In this document: positions 20,349 through 30,274 of the stretch, one piece after another | Layout of the letters: every line of letters begins with the position of its first letter | How positions within the stretch are numbered: the first letter of the stretch is position 1 | Assembly: GCA_001724265.1 (NCBI GenBank) | Contig: MEDY01000348.1 | Span: forward strand, 1 to 32,049 | Direction of reading: 5' to 3' | DNA length: 32,049 nucleotides | DNA from: Rhizaria sp. SCN 62-66 | Lineage: Eukaryota > Rhizaria, unplaced | Notes under the pieces: model-generated | What the model saw: the letters and a program-made list of their open reading frames with translations, nothing else | Told to the model about the DNA's origin: nothing | Databases searched by the model: none | Position numbers and translations under genes: made by a program

Positions 20349-21179
20349 GTGCGGTTAATGGCGCAATGCGATATTTAGTTATGAATTAGAGTCTACATCA
20401 TACAAAAAGTGTAGCAAACGACCTGCAAGCAATACACGATGTTCTCAACCTACTTTTATAACAAGGATATGTGTTTCAATGCTCAATACCTTCGTCTAAA
20501 ATTCGAATATATTGGAGATGACATATCTAAAAATTGCGAAGCCAACTTATTATTGCAATGCAAAATCGTGCTATATCAGCTGGGTCTGTTTTCCCTATCC
20601 CACCACAAACGGCGCGCCTGTCTGCGATTCGTGGCTGAGGCGTCCACGCGGTGGCTGCGTGTGTGGTCGGTTAGGCCCAAAGCCAGAAGGCTCCGGAGCG
20701 GGCTTTCATCAGCGCGCCGCTTGATACATATGATGCAGTGTATAGCGCCTAGGATTTGGATTAGGGTGGTTCTATGCTATTTCATGTGTTGGTCACGTTA
20801 AACTGTCTTCGTTAACGATCAGAAGCGCGGTGTACACGGTTGATTTTTTCGCCAGTGCCAAAGCGACGTGGATGCGATCTCTGACGCCAGCGCAACATCT
20901 CATCTTCTATTTTATTAGCCTCAGTGTTGAACTTGGGAGAAATAATTTATGTATCGTTTAAATTGTGGTGGTTTATAACGATTACTCCCGCGTAAGATGT
21001 TATATCTTGTATATATTCTCAGTAGCACCCATTTGTCGTGTCTCGCCCCCCCCTCCTTAGCTTGCTGAGTCGAAGCATCCCACTTCCCATTTGGTCATCC
21101 TTGCCACTCGACCGTTGCCGCGCTAACCACCCTTTTCCCTGCACGCCGCGACAGCCCCCTCCCGGCCGCGCGCTGCCCG
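20349..21179. promoter_or_regulatory. Intergenic region upstream of the copper ATPase gene
   Basis: 831 bases, AT-rich apart from a GC-richer patch at about 20600-20720. It holds the 3' end of the RPxTA gene and the promoter of the ATPase gene. A GTATATATTCTC stretch near 21009-21020 lies about 160-170 bases before the ATG, a spacing similar to the TATA-like stretch upstream of the RPxTA gene. The sequence from about 21040 to the ATG is C-rich, as in that neighbour's leader. I see no gene. Confidence 0.45.
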
Positions 21180-24100
21180 ATGTCCTCATCCCCGGGCGCC
21201 CCCCCCGAGCGGCAGCCCTCGCCGTCGCTGCTCACCCTCTTCGACCTCACCCCCAGCACGACAACCGTCGCCGCAGCCGTCGGCGACAGCAGCAGTAGCT
21301 CCGCAGCTGCCAGCGCGATTACAGCGACGGCCCTCGCGCCTGAGGTCGCCGATGCGGCTGTTGCGCCCGCGTTTGCGGCCAGCAACGCCGCGACTGACAC
21401 GGCAGCGCTGTTGGACGACATCGACGGCTGGCTAGCCGGCCTCTCCGCCGCCCCCGCCCCTGCCCCTGCTCCTGCTCCTGCATCCAGCATCAACGCCAGT
21501 GCTGCGTCTGCGAAGGCGAGTGCTAGTCGACACAGCGGCTCCGACGCTGGCGAGCCCTCATCGAGTGCGCGTGCGACTGCGGACGTGGGCGACGTGAGTG
21601 GAGATGTGACCGCGCCTGCTGCGAGTGCTAATCATGTGACCGATTTGTTTGATTTGGGCGTGGACCTGGACGCGTTTGCCGCCCCTGCCCCTGCTCCGGC
21701 GCCCGCTGAGACCGCGACTGTGTCTGTGCCCGAGACTGAGACTGAGACTGAGGCTAAAGCTGAAGCTGAACCTGAGAATGCTGATGTCGAAGCTGTTGCC
21801 GCTGCTGCTGCCGCTGATGCTGCTGCTGCTGCTGAAGCCAAGGCTGAGGCTGATGCCAAGGACAAGGCTGAGGCTGAAGTAGCTGCTTTAAAGGCTGCTC
21901 AGGAGGCTGAGGCTGCTGCTGCCGCTGCTGCCGCCAAGAAGGCTGAGGAGGACGTCACCGCTGCCGCTGAGGCTGCTGCTGCTGCTGCTGCTGCTGAGGC
22001 TAAGGCTGCCGCTGGGGCTAAGGCTGCCGCTGACGCCAGGGCTGCCGAAGAGGCCGCTGTGGCCGCGAAGGCAGCTGCGGCCGCCGAGGCTGCCCGCATC
22101 GAGGCTGAGGAGGAAGCGGCTGCCGCCAAGGCGAAGGCTGAAGCCGAGGCTAAAGCTGCTGCTGAGGCCGAGGCTGCCAAGACTGAGGCTGCTATTGCTG
22201 CCAAGAAGGCTGAGGAGGAGGCTGCTGCCGTTGCCGCTGCTGCCGAGGCCGAGGCCGCTGCTGCCAAAGCGAAGTCTGAGGCCGAGGCCACTGCGAAGGC
22301 TCAGGCCGCAGCTGAGGCCAAAGCGGCTGCGGATGCTGAGGCCGAGGCTGAAGCGCAGGCCAAGGCTGACGCTGAGGCTACGGCCAAAACCGAAGCCAAC
22401 GCAAAGGCTGAACAAGAGGCTGCTGCTGCTGCTGCTGCTGATGCTTCATCTGCTGTGGAAATGGCCGCTGAGCTCGAGTCTGGCCCACCCACCAACACTG
22501 CTGCTGAGCTTGCTGTTATTGCTCCTATGCCTGCGCCTGTGTCTGTTGCTGCGCCTGCCGACAAAGCCGACGCCAGCGAGGGCGAGAGCGAGTGGGAGTC
22601 CTCTTTTGCAGCCGCAGATCCCTCCTCCTCTGCCTCCACAACTGCCCCCTCTGTCCCCGCTGCCTTTCCCGCGGCTCCCGCTGCTGTTGCGGCCCCTTCA
22701 GCGTTCGGCGGCTTTGCCTTTGCAATCCGCCCGCCGTCGGCCTTCGAGGCCGAGGTCTCCGAGGCCGCGGCCGCCCGCGCCGCCGAGCTGGACCGCCGCC
22801 TGGACGCCGCCGAGGCCGAGGGCGAAGCCAGCGCCGCCACGCTCGCCGCGGCCGAGCGCGCCGCGGCCGTAGCGGCGGCGGAGGAGGCCGCGCGGTTCAC
22901 CCGCCACCTGCTCGCGAGCGCGGACCTGACCGTGACCGAGACCGGGAAGGCCACTGCGGCCGCACTCGCCGCGGCACTGGCAAAGGTTGGCGGCCCGACT
23001 CCTGCCGTGGCGTCAACCGCAGTGGCAGCACAAGCTACAGCTACAGCAACAGCAACAGCAGCGGCTGCTGTACCTGCTGCGAGCGCCATTGCCAGTGCGA
23101 ATGCTGATAGCTATGATAGCGACTTTGGCTTTGATGAGTTCGCGTTTGCAGACGACGGCGCAAGCAGCAACAACAAAAGCACTGACAATGCGAGCGTTTC
23201 TACTGCTGCTGGCGTAAGTACTTCTGCTGTAAGTACCTCTGATGTGAGTACCGCTGGTACTCGTGACACCAGTGACCCGCTCTGCATCCCGCTGGCAGTC
23301 ACCGGCATGAACTGCGGCGGCTGTGTGCGCCACCTGACGCCGCACCTCGCCGCCGTGCGCGGTCTCCTGCCCACTGACACTGGCAGCAGCAGCAACAACA
23401 GCAGCAGCGCTGAGAGCAAGGCGGAGGACGGCGACGGCGAGGCGTACAGCGTGATTGAGGTGAACAAACTCACGCTGCGCATCGACCCCGCGCTCGCCAG
23501 CCTCGCCACTTCTCGCGCTCTCGCACACCACATCGGTGACCGCAACAGCGGCGCCAGCGACGCTGAGGCGCGCGCGCGGTGCATGCTGCGCTACCGCGCC
23601 ACGGTGCGCCGCCGCGCCGTCGCCGCGCTGCTGGCCAACGGCTACGGGCTCGCTGCCAGCGAGGGCGCGGAGGACCCCAGCGGGGCGCTGCCGCTCGATG
23701 ACGACGCCATCGACACGGACGCCTATGTTTGCGAGGAGGCTACGGTGCTTGCGGACACGGCGAAGCCCGCTGTGGCTGCCGAGTCTGCTACGAGTGCGAC
23801 CGTGCCCGTGCCTGTGCCTGCGGTAGCGGTAGCGGCTGCGGCCGATGCCAGTCCCCCTGAAACCACGTCTCAGTCACCGCCTGCCCAGTCAGAGCCTGAG
23901 ACCGACGACTTTGCCTTTGCCGCCGACTTTGGCCCTGACCCAACGCCAACGCCCATTGCGACCGCGACTGTGCCGCAGGGCGATCCCGACGTCTCCCCGG
24001 TCCCCCTCTCGTTCCCCGCCGACACCGACAGCGGGGCTGCCGCGACTACAGCGCCCGCGTGCCCGCGCTCCAGCTACCTGCCCGGCAGCACCCCCAGCAC

Positions 24101-27100
24101 CGCGCACACCGCGGGCGCGGCCGCAGCCCCCGCGGCCCCCGCGGTCACCGTCTCGGTCTCCGTCTCCACCGCGGCCAGCAAGAGCTCGGCCGCAGCTGCG
24201 AGCGCCTCTGCGAGCGCGCTGCCGGCGGGCCACCGCGTCTCGCAGTTCACGGTGACGGGCATGACGTGCGGCGGCTGCGTGGCCTTCCTGGACAAGTCGC
24301 TGCTCGCGCTGCCCGGCGTGAGCGCCAGCAGCACCGTGCTCCTGCTCAGCCGCTGCGACGTCACGCACGACCCCGCGGCCGTCTCCGTCGCCGCCATCGC
24401 GGCCTACATCAAGGAGAAGGGCTTCACGGCCGTTTACGTGCCCCCGCCGCGGCCCGCGGTCGGCGCCAGCACCTTCCGCATCGGCGGCATGACGTGCGGC
24501 GGTTGCGTCGCGTTTTTGGAGTCCTCACTCAAGGACAAGCTGCCCGGGGTCACCGCGGCGTCCGTCGTGCTGCTGCTGGAGCGCGCTGAGATCAAGTTCG
24601 ACACTAGCAAGCTCACGAACAAGGCGATCTGCGCCTTCGTCAAAGAGAAGGGCTTCTCGGCGACTCTGGTGTCGACCGACACGCCCGACGACGACCAGGC
24701 CGGCGACCGTGATAACGGCAGCCAAGAGGAGGACGACGAGCTCGACGACAGCAGCCTCAGCGACGGCGACGGCGACTACGACGACTACGAGAGCGCTAAC
24801 GGCAAGTCTGCGCCCGCGGGCGGCGACGGCTTCGACGTCGAGACCGGCATCGTGTCGGTTACGAGTCCGCCGAGCTACGCCGCCGCCAACTTGCCTGGCG
24901 CTCGCCGTGGGCCGCACGACGGGGATGGTGACCGGTCCGACAACAGCGGCGTCGCCGCCTACACGGACCAGGAGGACCCTGCTGCGGCCGCCGCGGCGCG
25001 CGCGCGCGCTTCGGCCGTCGCCACAGCCAACAACAACAACAGTAATAACGTCAACAGCAAGCGCCACCGCCGCTCCCGCCGGCGCGGCGTTCCTAACCCG
25101 ACCGCGGTCGTCTCATCCGCCGCGCCCTCCGGGGCTCCCGGGACCGCCGGCGCCCACGGCCGCCCGAGCCCGCTCTCGCACCGCAGCTCACCCTCAGCGA
25201 CCTCGGGCGCCGCGGGGGCCGAGACCCCCGCCGCGGCGGCCGCGCGCGCGCAGGCCATGTGGCTGCGGCGGCTGCTGGCCACGTTGGTCTTCTCGCTGCC
25301 GGTGTTCCTGCTGGCGATGATCGTGCCGCTGGTGCCGGCGTGGAACGCGGCGCTGATGACGCCCGTGGCGGGCCGCTTTACGCTCATGGCTCTGCTGCTC
25401 TGGGCGCTGGCGACGCCCGTCCAGTTCGGCACGGGCCGCCACTTCTTTAAGACGGCATACGCGGGCGTGAAGCACGGCCACGCGAACATGTCGCTGCTGA
25501 TCGCGCTGGGTTCGCTCGCCGCGTACACGTACTCGGCCATCGCCTGCGTGGTGGCCATACTCACGGCCGCCGCGGCCGACTCTGAGCACGGACACGACGG
25601 CGACGGGTCGGGCTCGAGCCACGACTCGGCGTTCGGCAGCATGCGTGAGCACTTCTTCGAGACGTCGTCGACGATGATCACGATCGTCGTCTTCGGGCAG
25701 TTCATCGAACACTTGGCCAAGGGGAAGACCTCGGAGGCGCTGTCCAAGCTGATGACGCTGCAGTCGCCCACGGCCACGCTCGTCACCCTCACGCCCGCAT
25801 CGGTCCCCGCCTCGGGCTCCAACAGCAGCAGCAGCAGCAACAACGGCAGCGGCAGCGGCGGCGGCGGCGGCGGCGGCAACGCGAGTGACGCGAGTCTGGT
25901 GCTGGTAGCTAGCGACAGCGAGGTGGCCGCCGAATCCCTCGCCGTGGGCGACTTGGTACGCCTCGTGCGCGGCTCGCGCGTGCCCGCGGACTGCCGTGTC
26001 GTCGACCTCGCGCTCATCGCAGCCGCGCGGGGCGCCACTCTGTCAACCTCGCATCACCACAACCTCAGCAACAACAACAGCAACAGCAATGGCAACTCGA
26101 GCCGCAGCTCTAACTCCAGCTCAAGCCTGTCCGCCGGCGGTGGCGCTCTCGGCAACACCCACAACGCCAGCTCCAGTGCGAACTCCAATGCCAACTCCAG
26201 TGCCAACACTAGCGCGATGTCGTGCTACGTGGACGAGGCGATGCTGACTGGCGAGGCGCTGCCGGTGCAGCGGCGGCCCGGCGACCCGCTGATCGGCGGC
26301 ACTGTCGTCACGGACGGCGTCGCCGTGGCCGAGGTCTGCCGCATCGGCGCCGACACCACGCTGGCACAGATCGTGCGCCTCGTGCAGGACGCGCAGGCGT
26401 CCAAGGCGCCCATCTCGGCCTTCGCGGACCGCATTTCATCGGTGTTTGTGCCCGCGATCGTGATGCTCGCGCTTATCACCTTCGCCATTTGGCTCATTCT
26501 TGGCTCCCTGGACGCGGTGACCGAGACGACCCGCGGCGGCGCGTCGCCGTTCCTCTGGGCGTTTATGTTCGGCGTCTCGGTGATCGTCATTGCGTGCCCC
26601 TGTGCGCTCGGCTTGGCGACGCCGACGGCCGTGATGGTCGGCACTGGGGTCGGCGCCAAGTTAGGCATCCTCATCAAGGGCGGCGCCGTGCTCGAGACGG
26701 CCTCCAAGGTCACCGCGCTCGTCTGCGACAAGACCGGCACGCTCACGGTCGGCAAGCCCGTGGTGACGGACTTTGCATTCATTCACCATGCGCCCGGCGC
26801 CGGCGCGAGCGCGGCCGTCAGCAGCACCGCCACGCCCGTCGTCGCGAGCGCGCGCTCCCCCGCCGGCTCTGACAACGACGACTCCGACGCCGACGGCGAT
26901 GCGGTGGGCGCGACGGGCGGGAGTAGCACGTTCACGACCTCACGCGCGACCTCCGGCGACATCCTCACCGGCCTCCTCGTCGACGCGCTATTTAGCAACA
27001 ACCTCAGCAGCGTCAGCGCCAACGGCGGCGCCGCGACAGCGACCAACAGCGGCGTGGTGTCCTTCTCCCCCCTGCAGCTGACCGGCGGCGGCGCCGACCT

Positions 27101-29315
27101 CGCGGCGGCCTGCGCGCCGTCGTCGTCGGCCGCGCCGGCGGTGTTCGCCGAGGCGCTGCGGTCCGGCCACGCGACGCCGGCCTACGCCAAGACGGGCGCG
27201 GCCGTGAGCGCGCTGGCCGGCTCGGGCGCTGAGGTCAAGCCGCTGTCGCTGGGCGCGCTGTCGGCCGCGCAGGCGATGCTGCTCTCGCTAGTCGGTGTCG
27301 CTGAAGCCAACTCGGGACACTTCCTCGGCACCTCGATCAAGGCCTTCACGGACGCCGCCTCCACCGCGGCCACCAACCTCCAGCAGCAGCAACAGCAACA
27401 GCACCAGCTGCAGAGTGAGAACGCCGGCTCTAGCGTCGCTTTCGCGCTGTCGGCGATCCACATGCGCGAGTACTCCGTCGTCACGGCTCGCGGCGTCCGC
27501 GCGCTCTGCGACCTGTCGCTCTACGTTCCGCCCAGCTCCGCGCCCGGCTCGCCCGCGCTCGGCCCCGTGTCCGACGCGAGCAGCAGCAACGCCACCGCCG
27601 CCGCCGGCGAGAGCGAGAGTGACGGCGTCATCGTGCACGTCCCGCGCCTCGCGCTCGAGTCCGCGCTGCGCCTCCGCAAGACCGAGCTCGCCAACGTCAA
27701 CGCCAGCGCCGGCAGCAACAGCACCGGCGTGGATCTCGCGCGCGACCCGTGGGGCGGCGTCGAGGTGCTTCCCGCGCTGGCCACGACCGCGGCGCTGGTG
27801 CCCGTGCGCGTGCGGCAGCTCTGGTCTGTGCCGCTGCTGGTCGGCAACGCGCGTTTCCTCTCCGAGGCGCTCGTGCCCGTCGACATTGCCGCCGTGCGCG
27901 CCGTGCTCGCGCTTGAGGCGCAGTGCAAGACGGCCGTGCACGTCGTCCTCGCGGGCCGGTCCCGCGCCGTTGTCGCGCTGGCCGATGCGATCAAGCCCGA
28001 GGCCGCCGCGATGGTCGCCGCCGCGGCCTCGGCCAACATCCCGGTGTGGATGCTCACGGGCGACAACGTGCGCGCCGCCGCCGCCGTGGCCGCGGCCGTG
28101 GGGATCCCGCGCGAGCGCGTGCACGCCGCGCTGTCGCCCGCGCAGAAGCTGCAGCACGTCACGCGCCTGCAGTCCGACGGCTGGGTCGTGGCCTTCGTTG
28201 GCGACGGCATCAACGACTCGCCCGCACTCGCGCAGGCGCAGCTGGGCATTGCGCTGGGCGCCGGCACCGACATCGCGATGGAGGCGGCCGACATGGTGCT
28301 GATGCGCAACGACCTGCGCGACATCCTCACCGCCGTCGACCTCGCGCGCGCCACCATGCGCCGCATCAAGTGGAATTTTGTGTGGGCGCTAGGCTACAAC
28401 ACGCTCTCGATTCCCTTCGCGGCCGGGCTCTTCTTCCCGCTCGTCCGCGTCACGCTGCCGCCCGAGCTCGCCGCGCTGGCCATGGGCTTCTCCTCCGTCT
28501 CGGTTATCGCGTCCTCGCTCTGGCTTAAGCGCTACCAGCGGCCCGACTTCGCCGCCGCCGCCGCCGCCTCTTCCGCGCCGCTGCTGCGCAGCACCAACAT
28601 CTTCTCCGCCGTGGGCCGCTTCTCCAGCAGCGCTCGCGCCGCCGATGATGCCCATAGTCGCGCGCCCGGCAGCGTGCCCACCACGGACCGCGGCGGCGAC
28701 GCTGGCGAGGTGCAGATGTCCGTGCTTTTGCGCGGCGCGGCGGGCGGCGCCGCTGCCGCGGGCCTCGCGGGCCACGAGTCGGACGGCGAGCACCCCGGCG
28801 GCGCCGGCGGCGACCCGGCCTCGCCCTCGGCCGCCGCGGACCCGCAGCACGGCAAGGTTGTCCGCCGCCTCAAAGCCAAGGTCGCAGAGACTGTCTCGGC
28901 GCTGCGCGGGCGGCGCGCCGCGCAGGACGGCGCCAGCGGCGAGCGCATCCTGGGCCGCGGCGTCGAGCGGCTGTCCGAGGACGTGTCCCAGGGCGCGCTT
29001 GACGGCGGCGAGCTCAACGACGCTGCCGTCGCCGCCGACGCCGCCGCGGTTAGCGGCGGCAGCGGCGTCGGGCTCGATGGGCTCGGCGCCGGAGACGGTG
29101 TTGCTGCGGGGGCCGGTGGTGAGGGCTTCATGGGCAAGATCAGGAGCTTCGTCCGCGCCAGTGGTTTCAATGCCAACGGCAACGCCAACAACAGCGGTGG
29201 TAACACCGGCGCTGGTGCTGGCGCTGGAGCCGGTGGCGCGACGAGCTACCGCAAGCACCGCGACGAAGCAGAGGACGAGGCAGGCTTCCCCGTCGATATC
29301 GACATGGGAATCTGA
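21180..29315 (+). CDS. P1B-1 copper-transporting ATPase with giant N-terminal extension
   Basis: Single exon, 2711 residues; typical family members have about 750-1500. Metal-binding HMA domains begin at G-M-N-C-G-G-C (residue 709, interrupted and degenerate) and two clean G-M-T-C-G-G-C copies (1027, 1103). Eight membrane segments follow from about 1360. The actuator TGE is at 1690-1692, the transport motif C-P-C at 1806-1808, the phosphorylated Asp in D-K-T-G-T at 1850, TGDN at 2293 and GDGIND at 2341-2346. Y-N in the seventh and M-x2-S-S in the eighth membrane segment indicate Cu(I) selectivity (P1B-1). Such pumps sit in the trans-Golgi, endosomes or plasma membrane and export or load copper. 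Oddities: residues 1-700 are disordered with a long Ala/Glu/Lys helix; the SEHPL motif reads S-G-H-F-L (His 2047); the next G-x-G is A-R-G; the actuator P-A-D-G is P-A-D-C; and Ser/Asn/Gly insertions enlarge the A- and N-domains. About 280 residues follow the last membrane segment. Family assignment is secure; altered kinetics are inference. Confidence 0.95.
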   Translation: MSSSPGAPPERQPSPSLLTLFDLTPSTTTVAAAVGDSSSSSAAASAITATALAPEVADAAVAPAFAASNAATDTAALLDDIDGWLAGLSAAPAPAPAPAPASSINASAASAKASASRHSGSDAGEPSSSARATADVGDVSGDVTAPAASANHVTDLFDLGVDLDAFAAPAPAPAPAETATVSVPETETETEAKAEAEPENADVEAVAAAAAADAAAAAEAKAEADAKDKAEAEVAALKAAQEAEAAAAAAAAKKAEEDVTAAAEAAAAAAAAEAKAAAGAKAAADARAAEEAAVAAKAAAAAEAARIEAEEEAAAAKAKAEAEAKAAAEAEAAKTEAAIAAKKAEEEAAAVAAAAEAEAAAAKAKSEAEATAKAQAAAEAKAAADAEAEAEAQAKADAEATAKTEANAKAEQEAAAAAAADASSAVEMAAELESGPPTNTAAELAVIAPMPAPVSVAAPADKADASEGESEWESSFAAADPSSSASTTAPSVPAAFPAAPAAVAAPSAFGGFAFAIRPPSAFEAEVSEAAAARAAELDRRLDAAEAEGEASAATLAAAERAAAVAAAEEAARFTRHLLASADLTVTETGKATAAALAAALAKVGGPTPAVASTAVAAQATATATATAAAAVPAASAIASANADSYDSDFGFDEFAFADDGASSNNKSTDNASVSTAAGVSTSAVSTSDVSTAGTRDTSDPLCIPLAVTGMNCGGCVRHLTPHLAAVRGLLPTDTGSSSNNSSSAESKAEDGDGEAYSVIEVNKLTLRIDPALASLATSRALAHHIGDRNSGASDAEARARCMLRYRATVRRRAVAALLANGYGLAASEGAEDPSGALPLDDDAIDTDAYVCEEATVLADTAKPAVAAESATSATVPVPVPAVAVAAAADASPPETTSQSPPAQSEPETDDFAFAADFGPDPTPTPIATATVPQGDPDVSPVPLSFPADTDSGAAATTAPACPRSSYLPGSTPSTAHTAGAAAAPAAPAVTVSVSVSTAASKSSAAAASASASALPAGHRVSQFTVTGMTCGGCVAFLDKSLLALPGVSASSTVLLLSRCDVTHDPAAVSVAAIAAYIKEKGFTAVYVPPPRPAVGASTFRIGGMTCGGCVAFLESSLKDKLPGVTAASVVLLLERAEIKFDTSKLTNKAICAFVKEKGFSATLVSTDTPDDDQAGDRDNGSQEEDDELDDSSLSDGDGDYDDYESANGKSAPAGGDGFDVETGIVSVTSPPSYAAANLPGARRGPHDGDGDRSDNSGVAAYTDQEDPAAAAAARARASAVATANNNNSNNVNSKRHRRSRRRGVPNPTAVVSSAAPSGAPGTAGAHGRPSPLSHRSSPSATSGAAGAETPAAAAARAQAMWLRRLLATLVFSLPVFLLAMIVPLVPAWNAALMTPVAGRFTLMALLLWALATPVQFGTGRHFFKTAYAGVKHGHANMSLLIALGSLAAYTYSAIACVVAILTAAAADSEHGHDGDGSGSSHDSAFGSMREHFFETSSTMITIVVFGQFIEHLAKGKTSEALSKLMTLQSPTATLVTLTPASVPASGSNSSSSSNNGSGSGGGGGGGNASDASLVLVASDSEVAAESLAVGDLVRLVRGSRVPADCRVVDLALIAAARGATLSTSHHHNLSNNNSNSNGNSSRSSNSSSSLSAGGGALGNTHNASSSANSNANSSANTSAMSCYVDEAMLTGEALPVQRRPGDPLIGGTVVTDGVAVAEVCRIGADTTLAQIVRLVQDAQASKAPISAFADRISSVFVPAIVMLALITFAIWLILGSLDAVTETTRGGASPFLWAFMFGVSVIVIACPCALGLATPTAVMVGTGVGAKLGILIKGGAVLETASKVTALVCDKTGTLTVGKPVVTDFAFIHHAPGAGASAAVSSTATPVVASARSPAGSDNDDSDADGDAVGATGGSSTFTTSRATSGDILTGLLVDALFSNNLSSVSANGGAATATNSGVVSFSPLQLTGGGADLAAACAPSSSAAPAVFAEALRSGHATPAYAKTGAAVSALAGSGAEVKPLSLGALSAAQAMLLSLVGVAEANSGHFLGTSIKAFTDAASTAATNLQQQQQQQHQLQSENAGSSVAFALSAIHMREYSVVTARGVRALCDLSLYVPPSSAPGSPALGPVSDASSSNATAAAGESESDGVIVHVPRLALESALRLRKTELANVNASAGSNSTGVDLARDPWGGVEVLPALATTAALVPVRVRQLWSVPLLVGNARFLSEALVPVDIAAVRAVLALEAQCKTAVHVVLAGRSRAVVALADAIKPEAAAMVAAAASANIPVWMLTGDNVRAAAAVAAAVGIPRERVHAALSPAQKLQHVTRLQSDGWVVAFVGDGINDSPALAQAQLGIALGAGTDIAMEAADMVLMRNDLRDILTAVDLARATMRRIKWNFVWALGYNTLSIPFAAGLFFPLVRVTLPPELAALAMGFSSVSVIASSLWLKRYQRPDFAAAAAASSAPLLRSTNIFSAVGRFSSSARAADDAHSRAPGSVPTTDRGGDAGEVQMSVLLRGAAGGAAAAGLAGHESDGEHPGGAGGDPASPSAAADPQHGKVVRRLKAKVAETVSALRGRRAAQDGASGERILGRGVERLSEDVSQGALDGGELNDAAVAADAAAVSGGSGVGLDGLGAGDGVAAGAGGEGFMGKIRSFVRASGFNANGNANNSGGNTGAGAGAGAGGATSYRKHRDEAEDEAGFPVDIDMGI
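21745..22445 (+). repeat. Ala/Glu/Lys low-complexity helix-coding tract
   Basis: About 700 bases of GCT/GCC, GAG and AAG codons encode roughly 230 residues of A-E-A-K-A type (TolA-like) within the ATPase N-terminal extension. The composition predicts a long solvent-exposed alpha helix or coiled coil. Ala codons here are mostly GCT, whereas the catalytic part of the gene prefers GCC and GCG. The repeat is imperfect, with no single period. Confidence 0.8.
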
Positions 29316-29532
29316 CGTATAACTTCGTTTAGTCGTTCTCTTGTGTCGTTTTTTTCATGATGCACATGTTTGTGTGAATAAGGGCCTTCTTTTGTTACAG
29401 TAGTGTCTGGGGGTGAAATATGCTTTTTATGTATACTTACGCATGACTTGATCGACTTCCGAAATTGTTAATTATTTTGTTTTCTTTTATTATGCACGTC
29501 TAACCTCTAGTGTCAATACAAGCTTTACATAT

Positions 29533-29568
29533 TTTCCGAAAAGTTACAGACAGACACTTTTTCGGAAA
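29533..29568. repeat. Stem-loop, TTTCCGAAAAG / CTTTTTCGGAAA
   Basis: The left arm (29533-29543) pairs with the right arm (29557-29568) over 11 base pairs with one bulged T and a 13-base loop. It lies 220 bases beyond the ATPase stop. It could be a 3'-end structure or the remnant of a terminal inverted repeat. Confidence 0.5.
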
Positions 29569-30222
29569 GTTTCGTCAGAAAATGTACGTATTGACGTGAA
29601 TTAACTAGTGACCATCGGTCCGTCGTATGATGGCGCGCCGACGATTTTCGCTCCGCGCGGGCCAGTCGGAAATTCCCGGAACTTTTCTTTGTCTAACAAA
29701 GACCATTTCGGATCTCTCGAAACATATGTTGAATCGGAGTGAACCGTTTATCCGCTTATTTGAACAATTTTTTCGTCGCGATTGGATATCGTTGCCAAAT
29801 TCTAGACACAGAAATCTAGCCGTTGGGATGCTTGTCAGTTCGAAGACCAAGACGCAATTCTACGCGATATCTGAATGCAGGAGAAGAAATATTACGAGTC
29901 AACGTTGCCGCACATATGCGGAATTGCGCAGGCACTTCCGCTTCCCCCATTCGCAAAGTCCTGAGGCAAACCTGTCGTCTGTTTCTGACCTCCAAGGGCA
30001 TGAGCAACAGTCGACCGAGACCCAAGATAACGTATTGTGGAGTGAGTTATAGAGCTGTAACATTTCAATCAAAACTACTGTTGCGTCGAGATCTTGTGCC
30101 AATTATATAACACACATATATGCATTGACGGAATCTACACGGTTTTATATGACTTTGAGTGGTGTCTAAACTCTTTCGTCTCCTAGGCCCACTCAAGGCT
30201 GATTCCGACCAAGGCAAATACA

Positions 30223-30274
30223 CACTTAATGATCGTCACAGGGGGTATTATTACGCGTAATAGTGTATTAAGTG
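30223..30274. repeat. Nested inverted repeats with a 14-bp palindrome
   Basis: CACTTAAT (30223-30230) and its reverse complement ATTAAGTG (30267-30274) enclose, off-centre, the perfect palindrome TATTACGCGTAATA (30249-30262). It sits about 150-200 bases beyond the transposase stop on that gene's 3' side. Confidence 0.5.

Noticed and set aside
20439-20801. 120-codon open frame between the RPxTA and ATPase genes
   Set aside because: AT-rich, no recognisable motif, composition like the surrounding intergenic DNA, no supporting signals.
29627-30110. Open frames on both strands downstream of the ATPase
   Set aside because: Overlapping frames of similar quality on both strands, no family resemblance. 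At most a long-decayed gene.
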